DNA from: JAAYAY01 sp964429355
GTDB lineage: Bacteria; Planctomycetota; Planctomycetia; Pirellulales; Thermoguttaceae
Length of the DNA: 7,336 nucleotides
Reading direction: 5' to 3'
Assembly (NCBI GenBank): GCA_964429355.1
Contig: CAYSCH010000443.1
Coordinates: forward strand, 1 to 7,336
Part shown: one piece after another, positions 1 through 5,782 of the stretch
Layout: every line of letters begins with the position of its first letter
How positions within the stretch are numbered: position 1 is the first letter of the stretch
The notes under the pieces: generated by a model
Seen by the model: the letters and a program-made list of their open reading frames with translations, nothing else
Databases searched by the model: none
Told to the model about the DNA's origin: nothing
Position numbers and translations under genes: made by a program

Positions 1-285
1 TTCTGACGATAGCCGCGTGGGCTTGCCCCGCGCTCGGGTCGCCTTCGTGTTTTGCCCGCCAGTCCTGTCACTCCCGCCCCATCGAGTCCCTTGATTGCCT
101 TGCCGCAATTCCCTCTGGGAATCACGCAAGGCCATCCAGAACTACCTCCCGGTCGAAAAGTCCGGGCCACAGATCCCGGTCTCCCTTTTTCCCATGGGCA
201 CCATGATACACATATCCTGGGAATCTGGCAATTCGTTCTTGTTGGCTTATCTGAGTAAGATCCCTTCAGCCGCGGCGTCGGAAGA
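1..285. other. Left-edge region without a convincing gene
   Basis: I see no recognisable protein here. One plus-strand frame is open from 95 to 289; its 64-residue product matches nothing I know, and its TGA overlaps the ATG of the next gene (ATGA at 286-289), which would allow translational coupling if it were real. A second frame, 52-258, is Pro-rich and looks non-coding. The frame open from base 2 to a stop at 92-94 could be the tail of a gene lying to the left, but it is too short to judge. The stretch may simply be an upstream region, or further decayed coding DNA like its right-hand neighbour. Confidence 0.35.
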
Positions 286-480
286 ATGAGCAACAAACAC
301 GGGTTGTCCAGACGAACCACTTTGAAGGCCCTGGCGACAGCAGGAGCGGCAATGATTCTCGGGAGAGTTGCGGCATCTGCGGAAAAAGAAGCCGCACCAG
401 ATCCCGAGAATGCCGAACCGACTCCCGAGGTTGTCGAGCTTGTGGTCAGTCGCATGAAGAAGGGACACTCTTGTGCCCAG
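286..480 (+). pseudogene. 5' fragment of a Tat-exported C_GCAxxG_C_C-type redox protein
   Basis: The ATG at 286 is the first start after an in-frame TAA at 256. The product begins with a twin-arginine signal: Ser8-Arg9-Arg10-Thr-Thr-Leu-Lys14, then an Ala-rich hydrophobic stretch to about residue 31. After an acidic, Pro-rich linker (33-47) comes a helix ending in KKGHSCAQA (residues 58-66, Cys63). This resembles the N-terminal GYNCAQAV motif of the C_GCAxxG_C_C family, small proteins with several conserved cysteines thought to be redox active. The family would continue with a Gly-rich region and a CGA(L)xGG motif; here the reading frame turns into Trp/Arg/Cys-rich nonsense directly after CAQA. 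The frame stays open to 1014, but the part beyond about 480 looks like out-of-frame translation of another gene. A GGAAG lies only one base before the ATG, a poor ribosome-site spacing. The signal peptide is clear; the family match rests on one short motif. Confidence 0.5.
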
Positions 481-920
481 GCGAGGTGGAGATTATGGCC
501 AATGGGTTCCGGAACCTGCGATGGAATCTCGCTCCCGCCGTGGCGGGGGCGCGGCGGGTCGGTTTCCTGGAGGAGAACACGCGGCTGCTCATGTCATCGC
601 GTTATGTGGCCAAGGATCTGGATCTGTCAGACCGCAGGCCGCCCACTTTGCAGTTGCAGCTGGCGCCCAGCCACAGGCCAGTCAACCTGGTCGTACAGGC
701 AGCCGACGAATCGGGATTGCGGTCCTTCACGTTGTATGACAAGGTCCGCGGCTCGATCATCGCCGGCCGTGACTTGCGGAGCGAGACTGCGCGATTCTCG
801 GAACCATTGCCGGCCAGCTTGCTGCAGCCGGGGAAGTTGGAACTGGAAGGGTTTGTTACGGATACAGGTGGTAATCGTTTCTCCGCAACCCAGAGCTTCC
901 CTGCCGCTGAAAGACCGTAA
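481..920 (+). pseudogene. 3' fragment of an unidentified beta-rich protein, lacking its start
   Basis: From about 480 a different frame carries the coding signal up to the TAA at 918-920. The roughly 145 residues have protein-like composition: a GEVEIMANGFRNLRWNL opening, a VGFLEENTRLLMSSRYV segment, and then alternating hydrophobic strands such as LQLQLAPS, VNLVVQAADESGL and LELEGFVTDTGGNRF. This suggests a C-terminal beta-sandwich domain of a secreted or surface protein. I do not recognise the family. The only possible start nearby, a TTG at 471, would begin in mid-domain and overlaps the preceding fragment in another frame. The best reading is that this is the tail of a gene whose front was lost when it was joined to the Tat-signal fragment. 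A small free-standing gene of about 149 residues is less likely but possible. Confidence 0.5.
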
Positions 921-1045
921 TCGCAAACTCCAGGCGATATCAGCAACCGTCGCCGAATCCGGACAGGCCTGGTCATCCCACGAGTCAATCAAACGGGCCA
1001 AGTCTAATTATTGACGGAGCCAGCGGCATTGGCTAGACTCCTGCA
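921..1045. other. Short spacer between two gene remnants
   Basis: I see no coding signal. The spacer contains the left arm (1019-1030) of the 12-base inverted repeat. No hairpin followed by a T-run is visible after the stop codon at 920. Confidence 0.4.
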
Positions 1046-1075
1046 ATCCCACGAACTGCACGAAATGCCGCTGGC
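1019..1075. repeat. Perfect 12-base inverted repeat around the transposase remnant start
   Basis: GCCAGCGGCATT at 1019-1030 is the exact reverse complement of AATGCCGCTGGC at 1064-1075, with 33 bases between. The flanking bases do not extend the pairing. No T-run follows, so it does not look like an intrinsic terminator. It straddles the degraded start of the RAYT remnant. RAYT enzymes act on palindromic REP elements, so it could be a REP-like hairpin relic; that link is inference. Confidence 0.6.
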
Positions 1076-1178
1076 GGAATGATCTTCCACGTCCGGAACC
1101 GAGCCGCGGGGCGGATGCCGACAGCTCCTGAAGGACGCGGACTTCGACGCCTTCGCGAGGACGATCAAACCGGTCGGG
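1046..1178 (+). pseudogene. Remnant of a REP-associated tyrosine transposase (RAYT, Y1_Tnp/TnpA_REP)
   Basis: Two adjacent frames together reproduce the N-terminus of the RAYT family. From 1046 one frame reads IPRTARNAAGGMIFHVRNR and then AAGRMP to 1120. After a shift at 1121-1124 the next frame reads LLKDADFDAFARTIKPVG (1125-1178). Joined, they follow the family pattern M-PR-x-A-R-x-A-x-GG-xxx-HV-x-NR-xxx-R, then K-D-x-D-(Y/F)-x-AF-xR. The expected ATG is ATC, an in-frame TAG lies just upstream (1034-1036), and a frameshift breaks the gene. Nothing after about residue 45 is recognisable: the MPNHxH metal-binding motif and the catalytic tyrosine are absent. Intact proteins are usually well over 150 residues. 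This is a dead, deeply truncated copy. RAYTs derive from IS200/IS605-type Y1 transposases and mobilise REP palindromes. Confidence 0.72.
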
Positions 1179-1424
1179 TGTCTTTGTTCTCATTGCCCGC
1201 GTTCGACTTCTTCAACCCAAAAACTCACAGTTGACTATTTTCCTTTCCTCCAATTTTCTTTTCTCCCTCCTTTGCCTCCAGGCCCTTGCCCCGCAGCGGT
1301 CGGTTTCGTCCGCCGATCAACGCCCTCCGCGAGTCCCAGCAATGCCCACGAGGCGCTTCCGATCGGAACAACCCTCCCCTTGGAGTCCTGCGTCCTCCTC
1401 CTCCATCCTTCTTCAACCCCCGCG

Positions 1425-1451
1425 TTTCTGCCTCTCTGCCCCTCTTCGCGA
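1425..1451. repeat. Degenerate nonanucleotide repeat tract A (3 units)
   Basis: Three 9-base units follow one another: TTTCTGCCT, CTCTGCCCC and TCTTCGCGA. They keep a (T/C)TCTG or TCTTCG core with period 9. Because nine is a multiple of three, the minus strand gives an Arg/Glu/Gln-rich pseudo-peptide that should not be read as a gene. Confidence 0.45.
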
Positions 1452-1535
1452 GCCCCTCCCGCTCCTTGTCGCCGCGCTCAAAGCGAATTCCAGATCCCAT
1501 GAAAACACCCGGCGGCTGCCCGCTGATGTGCCCCC

Positions 1536-1562
1536 CTCCGTGCTCTCCGTGCTCTCTGTGGT
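1536..1562. repeat. Nonanucleotide repeat tract B (3 units)
   Basis: CTCCGTGCT occurs twice exactly (1536-1544 and 1545-1553) and is followed by CTCTGTGGT (1554-1562) and TACC. On the minus strand it reads as a Thr-Glu-Ser tripeptide repeat, an artefact of the period. The tract has the form of the intergenic repeats ending in CTGTGGTTA that I recall from planctomycete and related genomes; that recollection is not verified here. Confidence 0.6.
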
Positions 1563-1707
1563 TACCTTCTCTTTTTCAGAACCCGTCACGGAATAAGCCG
1601 TTCTGTCCAATGAGGCCGTACGGCGCCCGAAAGCGGCAGTTGACGCCCATTTCACCCGAGATCCAGAGACCATACTCCACTCTCGACGCACCCCCTCCGG
1701 GCGATTC

Positions 1708-1743
1708 CTCCGCATCCTTCGCGCGCTTTGTGTCCTTCGCGGT
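1708..1743. repeat. Nonanucleotide repeat tract C (4 units)
   Basis: Four consecutive 9-base units are present: CTCCGCATC, CTTCGCGCG, CTTTGTGTC and CTTCGCGGT. All share C-T-(T/C)-(C/T)-G near the start. Tract C is of the same class as tracts A and B, and its last unit ends in GGT like that of tract B. Confidence 0.6.
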
Positions 1744-1801
1744 GATCCCCTCCCCCTCGCCCATCCTCGACTGGTGCCACTGGCCAGAAGAAGCGAGCGC
1801 C

Positions 1802-1892
1802 CTCCCGGCTCCTGACTCCTGACTCCCGACTCCTGACTCCCGACTCCTGACTCCCGACTCCTGTCCCCTGTCTCCCGTCTCCCGTCCCCTGT
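1802..1892. repeat. Heptanucleotide tandem array, 13 units
   Basis: Thirteen contiguous 7-base units fit C(T/C)CC(T/C)G(A/T/G). The middle block, 1816-1857, alternates CTCCTGA and CTCCCGA three times, giving a 14-base super-period. From 1858 the last base becomes T and the units are CTCCTGT, CCCCTGT, CTCCCGT, CTCCCGT and CCCCTGT. The array ends 27 bases beyond the stop codon of the minus-strand fucosidase, so it would be transcribed in its 3' untranslated region. On the plus strand TGA falls in all three frames (1813, 1820, 1848), whereas the minus strand stays open, which explains the spurious open frames there. Heptanucleotide tandem repeats of this style (STRR) are documented in filamentous cyanobacteria; any relation is by form only. 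Confidence 0.85.
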
Positions 1893-1919
1893 CCCTTTTC
1901 TCCCCTCACAGGCCACAAC

Positions 1920-3398
1920 CTATTTCACGATCTTCAACACCCACGCGTCGGCACTGGGCGTGCGGATGTTGCCCGGGGCCGGCAGGCTGACTTCCAGCGT
2001 ATTCGGCTCCGGCCCCGCCTTGGCAGCCAACGCCGTTTCATCGCCACCGACCAGGGTAATCGTCTTCGCATTCGCGGCCAGACTCGCCGGCAGCACAGCG
2101 CTCGGCGGCATCGCCTCACCGTCCTGGGAACTGAGCACGATCGCATACACCGTGCCGTCGCTCTTGCCCGTGAAGAACACGTTTCCCAATTCATAAGGCG
2201 GCACCGGGCGTGTCGCGTAAATTGCCTCGCCGTTGACCTTCAGCCAATCGCCAACTTCTTTGAGCGTTCTGACGGCCTTGGGATCCAGTTCCCCCTGCGC
2301 ATCGGGGCCAACGTCCAACAGCAGATTGCCGTTGCGGGCCACCGCCTTCACCAGATAGCGGATAATGTTCCCCGAGCTGTGGTAGGAGCTTCCCTTGCTC
2401 CATCCCCACCAGTCGCCCAGCGTCATGCAGGCCTCCCAGGCTTCAGGCATGAACTGGTTGGGCATGGCGTGCGTGCCTTCCGGTGTCAGGTAGTCTTCGC
2501 AGCCCCCGCCTGCTGTGCGGTCCACGACCAGCAGGCCGGGCTGAAGCCCCCTCGCCATACTCGCCATCCCAGGCATGTCGATGTCTTGTCCATTGCCCGC
2601 CTGCACCTGGCCGCCATCAAGCCACAGAATGTCCACGGCGCCGTACTCACTCATCAACTCCCTGACCTGCGCCCAGGTGAATTCCTTGAATCGGTTCCAC
2701 ACCTCGGGATGCTCGGCGGGTGAGTAGTTCGGATTGCGGCTCGTCGGCGGGCCGAACTGGGGAGCCCAGTAATACGGCACGTTCCAGTCCGCTTTGGAGA
2801 AATACGCACCAATCCAGAACCCCCTCTTCCGGAACGCTTCAAAAAGTCTCAGCACCACGTTCGCATTCGCGTTCGTGTGGTAGGGGCAATTTTTCGAAGT
2901 GATCTTGTAGTCCGTTGTCCGGGTATCCCAGAAACAGAAACCGTCGTGGTGCTTGGTGCAGAACACCAGGTACCGCGTTCCTGCCGCTTCGGCAATCTCT
3001 GCCATCTGCTCCGGATTGAACTTCACCGGATCGAAGGTCCTGATCAGCCCCTCGTAGGCCTTCTTGTACGTGAGTGTATCCTCTTCGGCATGAATACCGG
3101 GCCGCTTGTTCCAGTCGTACCGTTCCGGGCACAGACTCCACGACTGGTCGATGCTTTCCCACTGCGTCTGTGTGCCCCAGCACAGGAAGAAACCGAACTT
3201 GAGATCCTGAAATGCGTTCAGTTTCTTCAGGGCCAACGAGTCCGTGGGCGGTTGCCAGATCTTGCTCGCGGCATAGGCTCCCGCCAGGCCTGTACCGTCG
3301 CCGCTCGGCGGTTGACTGCTGGCCGAGGAGCCAACGGCCCAGGTCCCTGCCAACACAACCGCTGTCACCACCATTCGTGTCTTGCCGCTCATGCTCAT
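1920..3398 (-). CDS. Exported alpha-L-fucosidase, glycoside hydrolase family GH29
   Basis: This enzyme probably removes terminal alpha-L-fucose from glycans by a retaining mechanism. The ATG at 3398 gives 492 residues and opens with a signal peptide (residues 1-26, SSA before the likely cut), pointing to the periplasm or outside. Family signatures: KFGFFLCWG (67-75, the first active-site loop), a TKHHDGFCFWDT segment (148-159, paired His150-His151), VDILWLDGG (255-263, likely nucleophile Asp261), WEACMT (321-326) and NGNLLLDVGP (356-365). A C-terminal beta-sandwich occupies about 400-492. The open frame continues upstream to 3869, but that extension is low-complexity and precedes the signal peptide, so it is not coding. 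GGGAG lies 11 bases before this ATG and 8 before an in-frame GTG at 3401, so either start is possible; an ATG at 3422 is a third. Oddities: Cys73 stands where most GH29 enzymes have His, and Asp361 where Asn is usual. Confidence 0.9.
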   Translation of the reverse strand: MSMSGKTRMVVTAVVLAGTWAVGSSASSQPPSGDGTGLAGAYAASKIWQPPTDSLALKKLNAFQDLKFGFFLCWGTQTQWESIDQSWSLCPERYDWNKRPGIHAEEDTLTYKKAYEGLIRTFDPVKFNPEQMAEIAEAAGTRYLVFCTKHHDGFCFWDTRTTDYKITSKNCPYHTNANANVVLRLFEAFRKRGFWIGAYFSKADWNVPYYWAPQFGPPTSRNPNYSPAEHPEVWNRFKEFTWAQVRELMSEYGAVDILWLDGGQVQAGNGQDIDMPGMASMARGLQPGLLVVDRTAGGGCEDYLTPEGTHAMPNQFMPEAWEACMTLGDWWGWSKGSSYHSSGNIIRYLVKAVARNGNLLLDVGPDAQGELDPKAVRTLKEVGDWLKVNGEAIYATRPVPPYELGNVFFTGKSDGTVYAIVLSSQDGEAMPPSAVLPASLAANAKTITLVGGDETALAAKAGPEPNTLEVSLPAPGNIRTPSADAWVLKIVK

Positions 3399-3789
3399 CA
3401 CGTCGTTTTCTCCCGGCGACATTTCTCGGTACCTCGGCAGTAGCCCGACATTATGCTCCAATCGCCGTCCTCCTGATAGTATCCAGATCCAGACTGCGTC
3501 GATCACTCGTGGCAACCGTCCGAAGAGGGGCACCCGGCGCTGGGTAGCTCGCGGCTGGCGATGAGTCGCTTTCTGAGGGTGGCGGGCCCAGTCCAGTTCC
3601 CTTCGTGCCCGCCAGCTTGCTGCGATTCGGCAAACAGGCCACCAGCAAAGCCAGGCCGCTAGCCGACGACGTGGCAGGGGGCGTGGTTTGGGGCAATCAA
3701 ATGGACCAAGTCGTCCAGGTCCATTTTCTGCGGTGGATCGGGGCCGACTCGTGACATCTGACCAGTGCCCCGCGAGCCGTCCCCTGCCG

Positions 3790-3817
3790 CTCCCTGCTCC
3801 CTGCTCTTCGCTCCGCG
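3790..3817. repeat. Second heptanucleotide tract (4 units)
   Basis: Four 7-base units follow one another: CTCCCTG, CTCCCTG, CTCTTCG and CTCCGCG. They resemble those of the 13-unit array on the other side of the fucosidase and have the same orientation, pyrimidine-rich on the plus strand. CCCCTGC at 3781-3787 is a possible further unit, out of phase by two bases. Confidence 0.55.
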
Positions 3818-3841
3818 AAACGACATTCAATCGCGGAGCGA
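3808..3841 (-). terminator. Hairpin 3' of the helicase gene, possible terminator
   Basis: An 11-base perfect inverted repeat (3808-3818 with 3831-3841) has a 12-base loop and begins 28 bases past the helicase stop on the minus strand. Core arms are CGCTCCGCGA and TCGCGGAGCG. No U-run follows in the transcript, so it is not a classical intrinsic terminator. It could protect the 3' end of the mRNA or mark a repeat border; the left arm overlaps the heptad tract. Confidence 0.4.
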
Positions 3842-3869
3842 GCATCGGCACTGATCGATACGCCGTCAA

Positions 3870-5219
3870 CTACAATGCCGAACGATAGCGTTTGCGTTTC
3901 GGCGGACCGACCTTCTTCGCCACCGCCCCTGTTCGCTTCTCTTTGGACGCGCGTTGTGACCTCGATCGTCCGGGCCTTTGAGAAGCCGATGGTCTTCGTC
4001 CGCCTCGTGCCCGCGACGGCCGATCCACAGGAGCGGCAGCAGGAGCCTTCGGACAATCCGATCCGTCCGGAAGTTGCGTCTCCACAGCAATCGTCCGCCG
4101 GATCAGACGCTCGATCATCTGCAGTTGCCCCCGTTCGTCGCTGCCACAGAACGAAACGGCAATCCCCGCCGCCCCCGCTCGGCCCGTGCGGCCGATCCGG
4201 TGCACGTAGATCTCCGGAACATCGGGCATGTCGTAGTTGATCACGTGCGATACGTCCTCGATATCCAGGCCACGAGCGGCCACGTCCGTGGCCACCAGCA
4301 CCGGCAGACTGTCGGACTTGAACTGGGCCAGCACACGCTGCCGCGTTGCCTGGCTCTTGTTCCCGTGAATCGCGGCCGCCTGAATTCCGTCGCGGCTCAG
4401 TCGGCGCACGATACTGTCCGCACCGTGCTTGGTCCGCGAAAACACCAGTGTCCGTCGGCTACATGTCTCTTTCAAAAAACTGGCCAGAAGTCCCGGCTTG
4501 TGCTTCTTCTCCACGAAGAACACCGATTGTTCCACCTTCTCCACCGGCGTCGCCACCGGACCGGCCTCCAAATACACCGGATCGGTGAGCCACTCCGTGG
4601 TCAATCGCCGAATCGTGTCGGGCATGGTCGCTGAGAACATCAGCGTCTGCCGTTTTTCCGGCACGTGGCGCACGATCCGGCGCAGATCGTGAATGAACCC
4701 CATGTCGAGCATCTGATCGGCTTCGTCAAACGTCAGCATCTCCACCTTCGTCAGATCGACGTGCCCCTGCTCCATCAGGTCCAGCAACCGGCCAGGTGTG
4801 GCAACAAGAATGTCGACCCCTTGTCGGAGCTTTTGCACCTGGGGATGCTGGGAAACGCCCCCGTAAACGACCACATGGCGCAGCCCGGCATATCGGCCGT
4901 AAGCCGAAAAACTGTCGGCGATCTGCGAGGTCAACTCCCGCGTGGGGGAGAGAATCAACGCCCGGATCGGGCGACGCCCTCTTCCGCGACCGCTCCCCTT
5001 CGGAACCGCTCCCTGCCGGGCCGTGGCCTGCAGCCTGTGCAGAATCGGCAGGGCGAAGGCCGCCGTCTTGCCCGTGCCCGTCTGTGCGCATCCGATCAGA
5101 TCGCGCCCGTCGAGAACGTGGGGAATCGCCGTGGCCTGGATCGGGGTGGTCGTCTGGTAGCCCTCGGCCGCCACGGCGCGAAGGATCGACTCGGAGAGAC
5201 CGAGATCTTCAAACTTCAT
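3870..5219 (-). CDS. DEAD-box ATP-dependent RNA helicase, RhlE-like
   Basis: This protein unwinds short RNA duplexes with ATP; relatives act in ribosome assembly, RNA decay and cold adaptation in the cytoplasm. The 449 residues contain every helicase motif: Q motif (Phe3 and YQTTTPIQ, 21-28), motif I AQTGTGKT (45-52), Ia PTREL (92-96), GG (120-121), Ib TPGRL (141-145), II DEAD (165-168), III SAT (196-198), IV LVFSRTK (258-264), V ATDVAARGLDI (310-320) and VI HRIGRTGR (340-347). The start MKFEDLGLS is the normal beginning of the family. From about 387 to the end runs a disordered tail rich in Arg, Lys, Ser and Pro, typical of RhlE-type proteins and likely to bind RNA. A small basic Gly/Arg insertion sits at 69-83. 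No strong Shine-Dalgarno precedes the ATG. All catalytic residues are present, so it should be active. RhlE is the closest subgroup by eye; other DEAD-box subgroups cannot be excluded. Confidence 0.95.
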   Translation of the reverse strand: MKFEDLGLSESILRAVAAEGYQTTTPIQATAIPHVLDGRDLIGCAQTGTGKTAAFALPILHRLQATARQGAVPKGSGRGRGRRPIRALILSPTRELTSQIADSFSAYGRYAGLRHVVVYGGVSQHPQVQKLRQGVDILVATPGRLLDLMEQGHVDLTKVEMLTFDEADQMLDMGFIHDLRRIVRHVPEKRQTLMFSATMPDTIRRLTTEWLTDPVYLEAGPVATPVEKVEQSVFFVEKKHKPGLLASFLKETCSRRTLVFSRTKHGADSIVRRLSRDGIQAAAIHGNKSQATRQRVLAQFKSDSLPVLVATDVAARGLDIEDVSHVINYDMPDVPEIYVHRIGRTGRAGAAGIAVSFCGSDERGQLQMIERLIRRTIAVETQLPDGSDCPKAPAAAPVDRPSRARGGRRPSASQRPGRSRSQRASKEKRTGAVAKKVGPPKRKRYRSAL

Positions 5220-5782
5220 CAGAAACTCGTTTCAGAAAGATGGTGGAGAACCTCCCCGAGCAGAGCCCGTTCGCCGGCGGATACCGACCAACTCGCTCGA
5301 TGCTCCGGATGGTTCCGGGGAAATAGATCGACTCTTGTTCAAGGAGCTACGATCCGCATCGGCAGTTCCGTCCCGCCGGAAGGATGCCACCTCGTCAAAC
5401 AGTCCGCGCAGAAAACCTGCATCACCGTTCAAAAAAGGTGGGGGTAGCTCTCCACAAGGAGCAAGAGAATCAGTCGCGGTCGCAAGCTAGATACCGGAAA
5501 TCACGCCAATTCCGCAGCGTTGATGTACCCGGTGGCCGCTACAGTCGAATTTGAATGAACACGGCACGCTCCAAACGCGTGTCGGTCTCGCGCCAAGTTG
5601 TTGGTTCAAGCATACCACGAAATTGGGGCAGGTCAAGGGGACTAGGTTCGCCGCAATCGCGCCCAGGGCCTTGAGTCGCACTCAGGCAGCCAAGAACTGC
5701 GGCTTGCCTTCCCCCCGCCGTCCAGTTATCGTGACCAGGACACTCCCAAGACAGACTCTGCCGTCGATTTGAGGATAAGATC
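5220..5782. other. Divergent intergenic region between helicase and transglutaminase genes
   Basis: Both neighbours are transcribed outward, so promoters for each must lie here, but I cannot place a convincing -35/-10 pair. Open frames on both strands (minus 5232-5432 and 5487-5681; plus 5551-5772) give products without recognisable domains and are doubtful. A run of six A followed by a G-rich stretch lies near 5433-5446. The motif CAGGTCAAGGGGACTAGG (5629-5646) resembles a sequence I associate with planctomycete intergenic repeats; this is memory, not a search. Confidence 0.45.
5771..5775 (+). promoter_or_regulatory. Shine-Dalgarno site of the transglutaminase-like gene
   Basis: GAGGA lies seven bases before the ATG at 5783, a good spacing. 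It supports this start over the internal ATG at residue 23, which would remove the signal peptide. Confidence 0.7.

Larger units (their letters stand above)
1179..1801. other. Pyrimidine-rich spacer with scattered short repeats, no gene
   Basis: Both strands carry open frames here, but their products are Ser/Arg/Pro/Glu-rich and follow the repeat period, so I regard them as spurious. Contents: a pyrimidine run at about 1238-1279 broken only by AA (1252-1253) and one G (1274), more C/T-rich stretches around 1370-1420, and three nonanucleotide tracts listed separately. The spacer lies between the remnants on the left and the 3' end of the minus-strand fucosidase, where a terminator would be expected. 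I see no stem with a T-run. Confidence 0.55.
3399..3869. other. Intergenic region upstream of the fucosidase gene
   Basis: The minus strand is open across this stretch, but the product is Arg/Pro/Ser-rich and shows no domain. A 21-codon minus-strand frame near 3667-3732 (MDLDDLVHL opening) is too short to support. No clear sigma-70 promoter can be assigned; CATAAT on the minus strand about 55-60 bases before the fucosidase start is a possible -10 box without a good -35. The region also holds the heptad tract and hairpin listed separately. Its length argues that the fucosidase has its own promoter and is not co-transcribed with the helicase. Confidence 0.45.

Noticed and set aside
602..1001. 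Minus-strand open frames of 124 and 128 residues
   Set aside because: Both are antisense to the 481-920 coding remnant and show no domain or sensible start.
481..1014. Continuation of the 286 frame as a 242-residue protein
   Set aside because: Beyond about residue 66 the composition is Trp/Cys/Arg/Ser-rich with no structure, while another frame over the same bases has clear coding character to 920.
1802..1892. CRISPR array
   Set aside because: The units are seven bases long and contiguous, with no spacers and no palindromic repeat; no cas genes are nearby.
1413..1916. 167-residue minus-strand open frame with SQESGVRSQE and TTESTESTE segments
   Set aside because: The repeats in the product follow exactly the 7-base and 9-base DNA periods; the frame is open only because the repeat units lack stops on that strand.
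3667..3732. 21-residue minus-strand peptide frame (MDLDDLVHL opening)
   Set aside because: It is too short, lacks a ribosome site and has no conserved context; open by chance is the simplest explanation.
3399..3869. N-terminal extension of the fucosidase frame by 157 residues, starting at a TTG right after the helicase stop
   Set aside because: The extension is Arg/Pro/Ser-rich with no domain and would place the signal peptide in the middle of the protein. A start at 3398 or 3401 with GGGAG upstream fits better.
3978..4634. 218-residue plus-strand open frame
   Set aside because: It is antisense to the DEAD-box helicase, whose complete set of motifs shows the minus strand is coding.
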